Origin: UBA1479 sp048263775
GTDB lineage: Bacteria; Pseudomonadota; Alphaproteobacteria; Rhodospirillales; Casp-alpha2
Direction: 5' to 3'
DNA length: 64,000 nt
Assembly (NCBI GenBank): GCA_048263775.1
Contig: JBLXDU010000007.1
Span: forward strand, 124,001-188,000
In this document: positions 40,794-49,440 of the stretch, in pieces
Position numbering within the stretch: position 1 is the first letter of the stretch
How the letters are laid out: each line of letters starts with the position of its first letter
Notes under the pieces: generated by a model
The model's input: only the letters and a program-made list of their open reading frames with translations
What the model was told of the DNA's origin: nothing
Database searches by the model: none
Position numbers and translations under genes: made by a program

Positions 40794-42014
40794 ATGGCGA
40801 AAATTCAGGTCAAAACCCCGATCGTGGAACTAGACGGCGACGAGATGACGCGGATCATCTGGGCCTTCATCAAGGACAAGCTGATCCTCCCCTACCTCGA
40901 CGTCGATCTTAAATATTACGATCTGTCCGTGCAAAAGCGCGACGAGACCGACGACCAGATCACCATCGATTCCGCGAACGCCATCAAGCAGTACGGCGTT
41001 GGCGTCAAATGCGCCACCATCACGCCGGACGAAGGCCGGGTCGAGGAATTCGGCCTGAAGCAGATGTGGCGCTCGCCCAACGGCACCATCCGCAACATCC
41101 TGGGCGGCACCATCTTCCGCCAGCCCATCGTGTGCAAGAACGTGCCGCGCCTGGTTCCCGGTTGGACCAAGCCGATCGTCATCGGCCGCCATGCCTATGG
41201 CGACCAGTACCGCGCGACCGACTTCCTGTTCCCCGGTGCGGGCAAGCTGACCATCAAGTTCGAGCCCACGGACGGCGGCGAAGTGATCGAACGCGAAGTG
41301 TTCCAGGCGCCGGAAGCCGGCGTCGCCATGGCGATGTACAACCTGGATGAAAGCATCCGCGGTTTCGCCCGGGCGTCCATGAACTATGCCCTTGGCCTGG
41401 GCTGGCCCTGCTACCTGTCGACCAAGAACACGATCCTGAAGAAATACGACGGCCGCTTCATGGACCTGTTCCAGGAAGTCTTCGACGCCGAATTCAAGGA
41501 CAAGTTCAAGGCCGCCGGCATCACCTACGAACACCGCCTGATCGACGACATGGTCGCCTGCGCCATGAAATGGGAAGGCGGCTTTGTCTGGGCCTGTAAG
41601 AACTATGACGGCGACGTGCAGTCCGACACCGTGGCCCAGGGCTTCGGCTCGCTGGGTCTCATGACCTCCGTGCTGATGACACCGGACGGCAAGACGGTCG
41701 AGGCCGAAGCCGCCCACGGCACGGTCACCCGCCACTACCGCCTGCACCAGCAGGGCAAGGAAACCTCCACCAACCCGATCGCCTCGATCTTCGCCTGGAC
41801 CCAGGGTCTGAAGTACCGCGGCGAATTCGACGGCACGCCCGAGGTGGTGAAGTTCGCCAACGCCCTGGAAAAGGTCTGCATCGACACGGTGGAAAGTGGC
41901 TCCATGACCAAGGACCTTGCGATCCTCGTCGGCCCCGATCAGGGCTGGTGCACGACCCAGCAGTTCCTGGAAGTGCTCGACGGCAACCTGAAGGCCGAAA
42001 TGGCGAAGTGGTAA
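40794..42014 (+). CDS. icd: NADP-dependent isocitrate dehydrogenase
   Basis: Decarboxylates isocitrate to 2-oxoglutarate in the TCA cycle. The 406-residue protein is the eukaryote-like homodimeric type (IDH type II) common in alphaproteobacteria: TPIVELDGDEMTRIIW at the start, ATITPDEGRVEEF, SPNGTIRN, and YDGDVQSDTVAQGFGSLGLM. Strong promoter and terminator surround it. Its end is marked by the hairpin at 42104. Confidence 0.96.
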   Translation: MAKIQVKTPIVELDGDEMTRIIWAFIKDKLILPYLDVDLKYYDLSVQKRDETDDQITIDSANAIKQYGVGVKCATITPDEGRVEEFGLKQMWRSPNGTIRNILGGTIFRQPIVCKNVPRLVPGWTKPIVIGRHAYGDQYRATDFLFPGAGKLTIKFEPTDGGEVIEREVFQAPEAGVAMAMYNLDESIRGFARASMNYALGLGWPCYLSTKNTILKKYDGRFMDLFQEVFDAEFKDKFKAAGITYEHRLIDDMVACAMKWEGGFVWACKNYDGDVQSDTVAQGFGSLGLMTSVLMTPDGKTVEAEAAHGTVTRHYRLHQQGKETSTNPIASIFAWTQGLKYRGEFDGTPEVVKFANALEKVCIDTVESGSMTKDLAILVGPDQGWCTTQQFLEVLDGNLKAEMAKW

Positions 42015-42103
42015 GCGAGACTGCTTGAGGTAGTCTCAAGCGGCTTGGGGTTGGCCGGGTCGGCCAAGCCGCGCCCCCCAGGCCCCACGAAGACTGATTA
42101 CGG

Positions 42104-42132
42104 AAAACCCGGGCTTCGGCCCGGGTTTTTTC
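42104..42132 (+). terminator. Terminator of icd
   Basis: AAAACCCGGGC-TTCG-GCCCGGGTTTT is a perfect 11-bp stem with a UUCG tetraloop and T run. It separates icd from the convergent bioD and may serve both directions. Confidence 0.93.
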
Positions 42133-42156
42133 ATGTTCAATGTATGCGGTTTTGCG

Positions 42157-42798
42157 TCACCGCTCCCGCGCCGCGATGCGGATGGGGGTCGGGCCGAGGT
42201 GCCGTATCAGCGCTTCCGCCGTTTCCGCGCAGGGCACGGGGCTTTCCTCGGACTCGCTGATGACGATACTGCGAATGCTGATGTGTTTTTCGCGCAACGC
42301 CAGGGCCGCGGTCAGGGTGTGTGAGATCGTCCCCAGGTAGCTGCCGGTCACCAGGACCACGGGCAGGCTCAGGGCGGCCATCCAATCCAGGACCGTCTTG
42401 TCGTCCGTCAGGGGCACCATGACCCCGCCCACGCCTTCGATCAGCAGCGTGCCGTTGTCCCCCATGCCCTCGGCGGCATGGCGGCAGAACCCGACCACCC
42501 GTTTGAAATCGATGGCCGTACCTTCGCGGGCCGCCGCCATATCCGGCGAAAGTGGGGCCTTGAAGCGATAAGGAGAGCAGGCTTCGATGTTTTCGGGGCT
42601 GATATCCAGGCCTTGGGCCGCCAGCAGGATGCCGGTGTCCGAGGCCGCGATGGCGGCCGGGTCATCGTCCCAGCCCGAGATCACGGGTTTCACGGCGCGC
42701 ACGGGCTTTCCCTGGGCTTTTAGGGCCCGGATCATGCCTGCGGCCACGTGCGTCTTGCCGATGCCTGTGCCGGTCGAGGTTACGAAGAGGCCCTGAAT
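42157..42798 (-). CDS. bioD: Dethiobiotin synthetase, apparent ATT start
   Basis: Closes the ureido ring of dethiobiotin with ATP and CO2. Reading from ATT at 42798 gives 213 residues beginning (M)QGLFVTSTGTGIGKTH, with the P-loop at 8-16; this is the usual BioD start. There is no ATG, GTG or TTG in frame between the stop at 42847 and a GTG at 42747, and that GTG would remove the P-loop. GGAG lies seven bases before the ATT. The gene overlaps the end of bioF by 19 bases, consistent with translational coupling. Later motifs (EGVGGVMVPL, PVVLVTGSYLGTI) are normal. Confidence 0.85.
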   Translation of the reverse strand: MQGLFVTSTGTGIGKTHVAAGMIRALKAQGKPVRAVKPVISGWDDDPAAIAASDTGILLAAQGLDISPENIEACSPYRFKAPLSPDMAAAREGTAIDFKRVVGFCRHAAEGMGDNGTLLIEGVGGVMVPLTDDKTVLDWMAALSLPVVLVTGSYLGTISHTLTAALALREKHISIRSIVISESEESPVPCAETAEALIRHLGPTPIRIAARER

Positions 42799-43964
42799 GG
42801 CGCGTCTCCCACAAGAACCTTGTCCGCGATCAGGTCGGCAAGGCGGTCAATGTCCGCATCCGCGTGCAGAGCGGTGAAGGTCAGGCGCAGGCGGGCCGTG
42901 CCTTCCGGCACCGTCGGCGGGCGGATGCCGATCACGAGGTAGCCCGCGTCCTCCAGCGTTTTCTGCGCCGTCATGGTGCGGGCACTGTCGCCGAGAAGAA
43001 TGGGGACGATGGGACTTTCGGCGGCGGGCAGGCCCAGGCGTTGGGTAAAGCGCTGTGCCTTCTTCACCGGCCGGGTGGCGTATTCCGGATCGCCTTCGAT
43101 GATGTCGAGCGCCGCGATGGCGGCGGCCACGGTGGCCGGCGGCAGGCCCGTGGAATAGATCAGCGTGCGGCAGCGCGTCTTCATCAGGTCGATCACGGCC
43201 TTGGACGCACAGAGATAGCCGCCGTAGCCGCCGACGGCCTTGGACAACGTGCCCATCTGCAGGTCGACCGCCGCCTTGGTGCCGCCGGCGAAGGTCGATC
43301 CTCGCCCGCCGGCGCCGACCACGCCGATGCCATGGGCGTCGTCGGTCATCAGCCAGGCGTCGAATTCCCGGGCCAGATCGGCCATGTCGTGAACCGGCGC
43401 CAGATCGCCGTCCATGGAGAACACGCCGTCGGTGACGATCAGGCAGCGCTTGTGGCTGGCCCGGTGCTGTCCCAGCAATTCCCGCAAGTGGTCCATATCA
43501 TTATGGCGGAACAGGTGTTGCGTGGCCCGCGACAGGCGCCCGCCGACAATGATGCAGGCATGGCTCCATTCATCGGCCAGGACCAGATCGCCCTCGGTCA
43601 TCAGGGTCGGGATCACGCCCGTATTGGTCAGGAAGCCTGAACCCATGACGCAGCAGTCCTCGGTGCCCTTGAGGCGGGCGAGGCGGGCCTCAAGCTCCGG
43701 CAGCAGGGGATGGTCGCCGGTTACCAGCCGCGACGCGCCCGAGCCGACGCCCATGCGGTCGATGGCGTCCTTGGCGGCCTGTTTAAGGGCCGGGTGCTGG
43801 CTGAGGTTCAGATAATCGTTGCAGGAGAACGAGACCAGCCGCCGGCCGCCGCGCAACACCTCGATGGCGCCCGTGCGTTCCGTCACCGTCAGGCGGCGGC
43901 GCAGCCCCTTGGATTCCAGATCCGTGAGCTTTCCCTGAGCGAATTCGTCGAGTGAGCGGGACAT
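42780..43964 (-). CDS. bioF: 8-amino-7-oxononanoate synthase
   Basis: Condenses pimeloyl-CoA/ACP with alanine, a PLP step of biotin synthesis. The 394-residue protein has SCNDYLNLSQHPAL, GSGASRLVTGDHPLLPELE, DDAHGIGVVG and the PLP Lys242 in GTLSKAVGGYGG. It follows bioA by four bases and its end overlaps bioD. Confidence 0.95.
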   Translation of the reverse strand: MSRSLDEFAQGKLTDLESKGLRRRLTVTERTGAIEVLRGGRRLVSFSCNDYLNLSQHPALKQAAKDAIDRMGVGSGASRLVTGDHPLLPELEARLARLKGTEDCCVMGSGFLTNTGVIPTLMTEGDLVLADEWSHACIIVGGRLSRATQHLFRHNDMDHLRELLGQHRASHKRCLIVTDGVFSMDGDLAPVHDMADLAREFDAWLMTDDAHGIGVVGAGGRGSTFAGGTKAAVDLQMGTLSKAVGGYGGYLCASKAVIDLMKTRCRTLIYSTGLPPATVAAAIAALDIIEGDPEYATRPVKKAQRFTQRLGLPAAESPIVPILLGDSARTMTAQKTLEDAGYLVIGIRPPTVPEGTARLRLTFTALHADADIDRLADLIADKVLVGDAPFRASS

Positions 43965-43968
43965 GAGC

Positions 43969-45270
43969 CTATTTCTTTTCGAACCGGGCGGACCAGCCGG
44001 TGACGACCTTGATTATAGCATCACAAAGCCGTCCCAGGTCACCCGCCGGGATGTTGTAGGCCGGGGTTAGATAGACGATGTCGGTGAACGGGCGGATGAA
44101 TACCCTTTCCTCGATGAACCGGCCGCGCAGCCAGGTCAGTTCCTCGAACCCGCCGATGTCCAGTTCGACCACGCCGATGGCCCCTTGGCCGCGCACGTCC
44201 CTGACCCCGGGAATGTCCCGGCAGGGGGCCAGGGCGGGGGACAGTATCTGTTCCAGGGCCTGGACCTGGGCGAGCCGGCCTTCGGTTGCGAACAGATCCA
44301 GCGAGGCATTGGCGGCGGCGCAGGCCAGGGCATTGCCGGTAAAAGTCGGCCCGTGCATCAGGCAATCCTCCAGCCGGTCCGACTGGAAGGCGGCGAAGAC
44401 GTCTTCGGATGCCAGTGTGGCGGACAACGGCAGGGTGCCACCGGTCAAGGTTTTGGACAGGGTGAGGATATCCGGCTTCACCCCCGCCAATTGCCCGGCC
44501 AGCATGCTGCCCAAACGGCCCAGGCCGGAGAAGATTTCATCGAACACCAGCAGGACGCCATGGGCGTCACACAGGTGGCGCAGGCGGGAAAGCACGTCAG
44601 GCGCATGGAATTTCATGCCGCCGGCACCCTGGACAATCGGCTCGACCACGACGGCGGCGATGGTGCCGGCCTCGGCGGTCAGAAGGGCGTCCAGCGCCGC
44701 CGCCGACGCGTCGTCGCGGGGCAGGTCGGCGATCAACTGGCCCGGCACCACGCCCTTGAAGGCGGCATGGAAGCCGTCGACCGGATCGCACAGCGCCATG
44801 GTCGCGAAGGTATCGCCGTGATAGCCGCCGCGGAAGCAGAGGAACTTCTTGCGACCCGTCTCGCCCTTGTTGTGCCAGTACTGGGCGGCGATTTTCAGCG
44901 CGACCTCGACCGCGACGGATCCCGATTCGGAAAAGAACGCGCGATAGCCGGGCAGGTCCAGAAGGCTCGGCAGGCGGGCTGCCAGGGTGAACGCGGGCTC
45001 GTTGGCCAGACCCGCCAGCATGACGTGCGGAATCTTGGCAGCCTGGGCCTGGATGGCGTCCACGATGTGCGGGTGGTTGTAGCCGTGACAGGCAGCCCAC
45101 CAGCTGGCGACGCCGTCGATCAATTCCCGCCCGTCGGCAAGCGTGATGCGTGATCCCTGGGTCGCCACGGCGGCCTGGGGCAGGGGGGCGGTCTGCATCT
45201 GGGTATAGGGCATCCAGATGCTGTCATAGCCCGCCTGAAGCCAGTCGGGGGCAGTGTCGTCAGCGGTCAT
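43969..45270 (-). CDS. bioA: Adenosylmethionine-8-amino-7-oxononanoate aminotransferase
   Basis: Transfers an amino group from SAM to KAPA, giving DAPA. The 433-residue PLP enzyme has IWMPYTQM, GVASWWAACHGYNHPHI, the FDEIFSGLGRLG motif and Lys273 in TLSKTLTGG, all diagnostic of BioA. The ATG at 45270 overlaps the bioB stop by ATGA; the longer form upstream reads through bioB. Confidence 0.95.
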   Translation of the reverse strand: MTADDTAPDWLQAGYDSIWMPYTQMQTAPLPQAAVATQGSRITLADGRELIDGVASWWAACHGYNHPHIVDAIQAQAAKIPHVMLAGLANEPAFTLAARLPSLLDLPGYRAFFSESGSVAVEVALKIAAQYWHNKGETGRKKFLCFRGGYHGDTFATMALCDPVDGFHAAFKGVVPGQLIADLPRDDASAAALDALLTAEAGTIAAVVVEPIVQGAGGMKFHAPDVLSRLRHLCDAHGVLLVFDEIFSGLGRLGSMLAGQLAGVKPDILTLSKTLTGGTLPLSATLASEDVFAAFQSDRLEDCLMHGPTFTGNALACAAANASLDLFATEGRLAQVQALEQILSPALAPCRDIPGVRDVRGQGAIGVVELDIGGFEELTWLRGRFIEERVFIRPFTDIVYLTPAYNIPAGDLGRLCDAIIKVVTGWSARFEKK

Positions 45271-46271
45271 AGGGTGTCGGTCGAAACCGGACCGATGTCT
45301 TCGCCGTGGATGCCGAGGCGCCGGAACAGGGCCGCATCCCGGTCCTGTTCCGGATTGGCCGTGGTCAGCAGTTTGGGGCCGACGAAGATCGACCCGGCGC
45401 CGGCCAGGAAGCACAGCGCCTGCAACTCGTCCGACATTTCCTCGCGCCCGGCGGAAAGCCTGACGGTCGAGGACGGCATCATGATCTTGGCGACAGCGAT
45501 GGTGCGCACGAAATCCAGCGGATCCAGCGCGTCACGCCCTTCAAGCGGCGTGCCTTCGACCTGAACCAGCATGTTGATGGGCACGCTTTCCGGATGGGGG
45601 CGCAGGTTGGCCAGGGTCACCAGCATGTCGGCCCGGTCCTGGGCCGCCTCGCCCATGCCGAGAATGCCGCCGCAGCACACCTTGATGCCCGCGTCGCGCA
45701 CGGCCTGAAGGGTGTTCAGGCGGTCGGCATAGGTGCGGGTGGAGATGATTTCCGAATAGAAATTTTCCGAGGTGTCCAGGTTGTGATTGTAGAAATCGAG
45801 CCCTGAGTCGGACAGCCGCTTGGCCTGTTCCGGCGACAGCATGCCGAGCGTGGCACAAGCCTCCATGCCCATGCCGCGCACGCCTTCGATCATCTTGCAG
45901 ACGGCGTCCAGGTCCTTGTCCTTCGGCGACCGCCAGGCAGCGCCCATGCAATAACGGGTGGCGCCCGCGTCCTTGGCCCGCTTGGCCTCGGCCAGGACCG
46001 TGTCCACGTCCATCAGCTTGGCCGCACCGACGCCCGTGTCGTATTGCGCCGCCTGGGGGCAATAGGCGCAGTCTTCCGGGCAGCCGCCGGTCTTGACCGA
46101 CAAAAGCGACGCCATCTGCACGGTGTTGGGGTCGAAATAACGGCGGTGCAGGGTCTGCGCCCGGTGAATCAGGTCGGCAAAGGGCAGGGCGAACAGGGCC
46201 AATGCCTGTTCCGTCGTCCAATCGAAGCGGACGGCCGGATCGTCGTTGAGGGGGGCATTCATTTCGTTCAT
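45267..46271 (-). CDS. bioB: Biotin synthase
   Basis: Radical-SAM enzyme that inserts sulfur into dethiobiotin. The [4Fe-4S] motif CPEDCAYC gives Cys64, Cys68 and Cys71 (numbered from 46271); the [2Fe-2S] ligands Cys lie in YCMGAAW, ACATLGML and the Arg in VRLSAGREEM. The 334-residue length is normal. First gene of bioB-bioA-bioF-bioD. Starts at 46271 or 46262 are both possible and neither ribosome site is strong. bioC and bioH-type genes are not nearby. Confidence 0.94.
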   Translation of the reverse strand: MNEMNAPLNDDPAVRFDWTTEQALALFALPFADLIHRAQTLHRRYFDPNTVQMASLLSVKTGGCPEDCAYCPQAAQYDTGVGAAKLMDVDTVLAEAKRAKDAGATRYCMGAAWRSPKDKDLDAVCKMIEGVRGMGMEACATLGMLSPEQAKRLSDSGLDFYNHNLDTSENFYSEIISTRTYADRLNTLQAVRDAGIKVCCGGILGMGEAAQDRADMLVTLANLRPHPESVPINMLVQVEGTPLEGRDALDPLDFVRTIAVAKIMMPSSTVRLSAGREEMSDELQALCFLAGAGSIFVGPKLLTTANPEQDRDAALFRRLGIHGEDIGPVSTDTL

Positions 46272-46385
46272 GATGAGGTTCAGGGCCTTCCTGGGCGTTC
46301 GGACCGGTTGGGCGCGGGGGTCGGGCCGGGATATGCCGACCAAAACCCCTGGTCAAGGAATTTAGCACAAAGCGTCTTGCTTTGG

Positions 46386-46414
46386 TTGACGGGGCGCGGT
46401 GATTGCCTTAAAAA
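46386..46414 (+). promoter_or_regulatory. Probable promoter of rpmB
   Basis: TTGACG (46386-46391) and TAAAAA (46409-46414) are 17 bases apart, 79 bases before the rpmB ATG. Fits a strong sigma-70 promoter for a ribosomal protein. Confidence 0.6.
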
Positions 46415-46492
46415 GCCGCCTCCGACGCGGACTCCGGCCCGCGTCCAATGGTTTATTTACCAGCGAAAGCTGATCATAGGAACGTAGAAGTC

Positions 46493-46783
46493 ATGTCCAG
46501 AGTTTGCGATCTGACGGGCAAAGGTGTCATCACCGGGAACAACGTGTCCCACGCCCATAACAAGACCCGCCGCCGGTTTTTGCCGAACCTGCAGGAAACC
46601 AGCCTGTGGAGCGATTCGCTCGGCCGCATGGTGCGTCTGAAGGTGTCGGTCAGCGCGATCCGCACTGTCGAACATAAGGGCGGCCTGGACGCCTTCCTGC
46701 TGGATGCTTCCGATGCTGACCTGGCACCCGCCATGGTCAAAATTAAGAAGCTCGTAAAGAAAGCGCAGGTCAAAGCGGCGTAG
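46493..46783 (+). CDS. rpmB: 50S ribosomal protein L28
   Basis: A 96-residue ribosomal protein with the N-terminus MSRVCDLTGKGVITGNNVSHAHNKTRRRF (in part: SRVCDLTGKG, SHAHNKTRRRF), exactly the L28 pattern. Only one Cys, so it is the Zn-free form. The ATG at 46493 is the canonical start; upstream in-frame codons lie in the leader. A strong terminator follows. Confidence 0.97.
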   Translation: MSRVCDLTGKGVITGNNVSHAHNKTRRRFLPNLQETSLWSDSLGRMVRLKVSVSAIRTVEHKGGLDAFLLDASDADLAPAMVKIKKLVKKAQVKAA

Positions 46784-46810
46784 CCCAGCCATACAAATTT
46801 GCCAGACGGC

Positions 46811-46848
46811 AAAGGCCCGCGCCCCACAACGGCGCGGGCCTTTTTCTT
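46811..46848 (+). terminator. Terminator of rpmB
   Basis: AAAGGCCCGCGCC (46811-46823) pairs with GGCGCGGGCCTTT (46831-46843), followed by TTCTTT. Perfect 13-bp stem with a 7-base loop. Confidence 0.93.
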
Positions 46849-46898
46849 TGTCCAATTTGCCGTATCCAGCCCCGGTCGAGGTAGAGGAGACCCAGACG

Positions 46899-47492
46899 AT
46901 GACCGATATGTCCGTGACCCAGATTTTGTTCCGTGATGCCGAACAGGCCGATGCGCGCGAGATCGCCGCACTCTATCGCCTGGCCGCCGGCGGGGTCGCC
47001 GACGTAATCTGGGACGCCTTGAAAGAACCGGGCGAGGATATTATCGACGCCGGGGCCCGGCGCTATGCCCGGGAAGATGTGGATTTTTCCTATCAGAACT
47101 GCGCCATCGCCGAATGCCGGGGGCTGCCGGTCGGTCTGCTGCATGCCTATCCCATGCATGCCGATCCGGATTTCGATCCGGCCTCGGTCGATCCGGTGTT
47201 GCGTCCCTATGCGGAACTGGAAGAAGACGACAGCTATTACATCGCCGGCATCGCCCTGAAGGCCGATTACCGGCGGCGTGGCATGGGCACCAAGATGCTG
47301 CGCCTTGCCGAACTGCGCGCCTTGACGCGGGGGCTCGCCAAGTTGTCGCTGATCGCGTTCGAGGAGAACACGGATTCTGTCCGTCTTTACGAGCGCCTGG
47401 GCTATCGTGTGAAGGACAGCCGCGACATCGTGCCGCATCCGCTGATCCAGCATGACGGGCGGGCGCTGCTGATGGTGAAAAACCTGGGCTGA
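46899..47492 (+). CDS. GNAT family N-acetyltransferase
   Basis: A 197-residue acetyltransferase. Motif A is visible as YIAGIALKADYRRRGMGTKML, with the acetyl-CoA loop RRRGMG; LIAFEENTDSVRLYERLGYR is the C-terminal segment of the fold. The substrate is unknown. Starting at 46899 (MTDMSVTQ) removes a leader that overlaps the rpmB terminator. A hairpin at 47525 closes the transcript. Confidence 0.88.
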   Translation: MTDMSVTQILFRDAEQADAREIAALYRLAAGGVADVIWDALKEPGEDIIDAGARRYAREDVDFSYQNCAIAECRGLPVGLLHAYPMHADPDFDPASVDPVLRPYAELEEDDSYYIAGIALKADYRRRGMGTKMLRLAELRALTRGLAKLSLIAFEENTDSVRLYERLGYRVKDSRDIVPHPLIQHDGRALLMVKNLG

Positions 47493-47524
47493 GCCTGCTC
47501 AGGGCGCATGCCCGGCCTCGAAAC

Positions 47525-47558
47525 CAGGGCCGCATTCTGCAACAATGCGGCCCTGTTC
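47525..47558 (+). terminator. Hairpin after the GNAT gene
   Basis: CAGGGCCGCATT (47525-47536) and AATGCGGCCCTG (47544-47555) form a perfect 12-bp stem with a 7-base loop, 33 bases after the stop. Only TT follows, so termination may be weak or Rho-assisted. Confidence 0.55.
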
Positions 47559-47593
47559 ACCGCCGCCCCCATGGCGCGGGTAAAGAGGCCGGG

Positions 47594-49324
47594 ATGTTCC
47601 GCGAAAAACCGATCCGACCGTTCATTGCGTTCCTGTCCGCCGGGGCCCTGGCGGCGGCCTTGTTGCTTGCGTCGGCGGCGGTGCAGGCGCAAAGCGAACA
47701 GGATCGCTGGCAGGCGGCGATGGACCCGGCGGACCACGCCCATATGCTGGGTAATCTTGCCGAGGCCGAGGACCATTATCTGGAAGCTCTGAAGCTGGCG
47801 GAACGGTTCGACCGCACGGGCGGTTATCTGGAACGTTCCATGGCCGGGCTTGGTGGGCTTTACGCCGCCCAGAACCGTTTTGCCGAGGCGGCGGTCCTGT
47901 ACCGTCAGGCCCTGACCATTGCCGAAGCCTTATACGACACTGGAAATGCCCGGCACGGCGTGATCGGCGTTTATCGTTCGGCCCTGGCCGAGGCCGAGGC
48001 GGGCCGCGCCCGTCAGGAGGCTGCGGCGCGACGCGCCCAGGAAATCGCTGCCGCCCGCGTGAAGAGCCCGGCATCGCCGCCGCCCATCCGCACCCAGGCC
48101 GAACCGGCAGCGCGGCCAATCCCGGCCCCGGCCCCGGCGCCTGCGCCGGTTTCCGCGCGCGGCACGCTGCCCCCCGAACCCGCGATCGCCCCCGAGCCTG
48201 ATCTGCCGCCGCCGCCCGCGCCGTCGGCACCGGTGCTGTCCCATTACCGGCTTGCAGGTGCCGTGGTGCCACCACCACCACCGGCCGAGGTCTTGGCCTC
48301 AATTCCGGCATCACCGCCGCCCACGGTCCCTGCCAAACTGCCGCCGGCCATAGCCGTGACGGAGGCCAGCGTGCCCGAGGCTGCGTTGTCGACGGCTCCA
48401 TCGCCGTCCGAGCCGGCTGTTGTGTCTGCTCGGTCAGCGCCAAATGCGCGGAGCTTCGTGCCCCTACGAGGAACGCCCATTTCGCCGTCACAGGCATCGG
48501 CGTCGCCCGCCTTGCCGCCGGCGGTCGAGGTGGCTGACGCCGCCGTTCCCGAGGCTGCGGTGATGACTACAACGCCGCCGGTCGACGTGCCGCAGACATT
48601 GGCCGGAACACGTCTGCCGGAAGCTGCGGGCCTGCCCCTGCGGGGGGCGCCACCGCCCATCGCCCGGCCGAACACCGTCGCTCCGGAAGAAATCGCGGTA
48701 ATTGCCGAGCCCCCGGCAATCGACGTGAAAACGGTACCAGTCGTGGCCGAGGCTGAGACTTCGTCCGCCGAGACCCGGTCTTGGAATTCCCGGCCGGTCG
48801 AGATCGCGGGGCAGCCGGTTGATACGGCAGCCATCCGCGCTCTTGCCGCTGATCCGGCGGCCCCGCCCGAATTGTTGGTCCGTGCCGTCGCCGAGGAAAC
48901 GCCCGAACAGATTGCCCAGCGCAAGGCCCTGGAGAAACGCCATCCCGTCCTTGGGGTGCGGTTGGGGGCGGCCAAGCGCAACATGGGGCCGATTTATCCG
49001 GACACGCCGCGCCTGGCCGACACGGAACAGGCCTATCTGGCGGAACTGGAAGCCCTGGAACGCTCTCTTGGGCCGGATCACCCCGACGTCGCCGCCATGC
49101 TCTACAAGCTCGCGCGGCTGTATCAGCGGCAAAGCCGGTACGAGCCGGCAGGCAGGATGTACGAACGCTGTCTGGCCCTGCGTGAAAAAACCCTGCCCGA
49201 AGGTCATCCTGACATCATCGAAACGCTGACAGGCTATGCCCGCCTGCTACGAGCCAGCGGATTTTCCGAGCTGGGGGCGGCGATGCGTAAGCGCGCCGAG
49301 GCCGAGAAAGCCGCCGCGGACTGA
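47594..49324 (+). CDS. Secreted TPR protein with proline-rich central region
   Basis: A 576-residue protein with a signal peptide (about 1-33, ending AVQAQS). TPR repeats at about 40-125 (MLGNLAEAEDHYLEALKLAE, AQNRFAEAAVLYRQALTIAE) and again at about 475-560 (YLAELEALERSLGPDHPDVA, YEPAGRMYERCLALREKTLP) are separated by a long Pro/Ala-rich stretch (about 155-430). This dumbbell layout suggests a periplasmic or surface scaffold in which the linker spans a distance. No known partner is encoded nearby. Confidence 0.8.
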   Translation: MFREKPIRPFIAFLSAGALAAALLLASAAVQAQSEQDRWQAAMDPADHAHMLGNLAEAEDHYLEALKLAERFDRTGGYLERSMAGLGGLYAAQNRFAEAAVLYRQALTIAEALYDTGNARHGVIGVYRSALAEAEAGRARQEAAARRAQEIAAARVKSPASPPPIRTQAEPAARPIPAPAPAPAPVSARGTLPPEPAIAPEPDLPPPPAPSAPVLSHYRLAGAVVPPPPPAEVLASIPASPPPTVPAKLPPAIAVTEASVPEAALSTAPSPSEPAVVSARSAPNARSFVPLRGTPISPSQASASPALPPAVEVADAAVPEAAVMTTTPPVDVPQTLAGTRLPEAAGLPLRGAPPPIARPNTVAPEEIAVIAEPPAIDVKTVPVVAEAETSSAETRSWNSRPVEIAGQPVDTAAIRALAADPAAPPELLVRAVAEETPEQIAQRKALEKRHPVLGVRLGAAKRNMGPIYPDTPRLADTEQAYLAELEALERSLGPDHPDVAAMLYKLARLYQRQSRYEPAGRMYERCLALREKTLPEGHPDIIETLTGYARLLRASGFSELGAAMRKRAEAEKAAAD

Positions 49325-49356
49325 CAGCCCCAGGGGTCTGATAAACTCCCGCTTTG

Positions 49357-49372
49357 ATTGTCCGGTGACAAT
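49357..49372. promoter_or_regulatory. Inverted repeat ATTGTC-N4-GACAAT before the Fe-S gene
   Basis: Six-base arms pair perfectly around CGGT, 69 bases before the ATG of the Fe-S protein. TTGT-N-ACAA palindromes are typical of FCD-type GntR operators, which often control lactate/glycolate-type oxidase genes. No GntR gene is in the window. Confidence 0.45.
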
Positions 49373-49440
49373 ACTTCCATTGCGCGTGGCCGGGTGCCGC
49401 CGCTAGCCTTCATCCAGGTATTACGTTCGGAGGCAAAGCC

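Noticed and set aside
42157..42747. bioD starting at GTG 42747
   Set aside because: That start removes the P-loop, which lies in frame just upstream.
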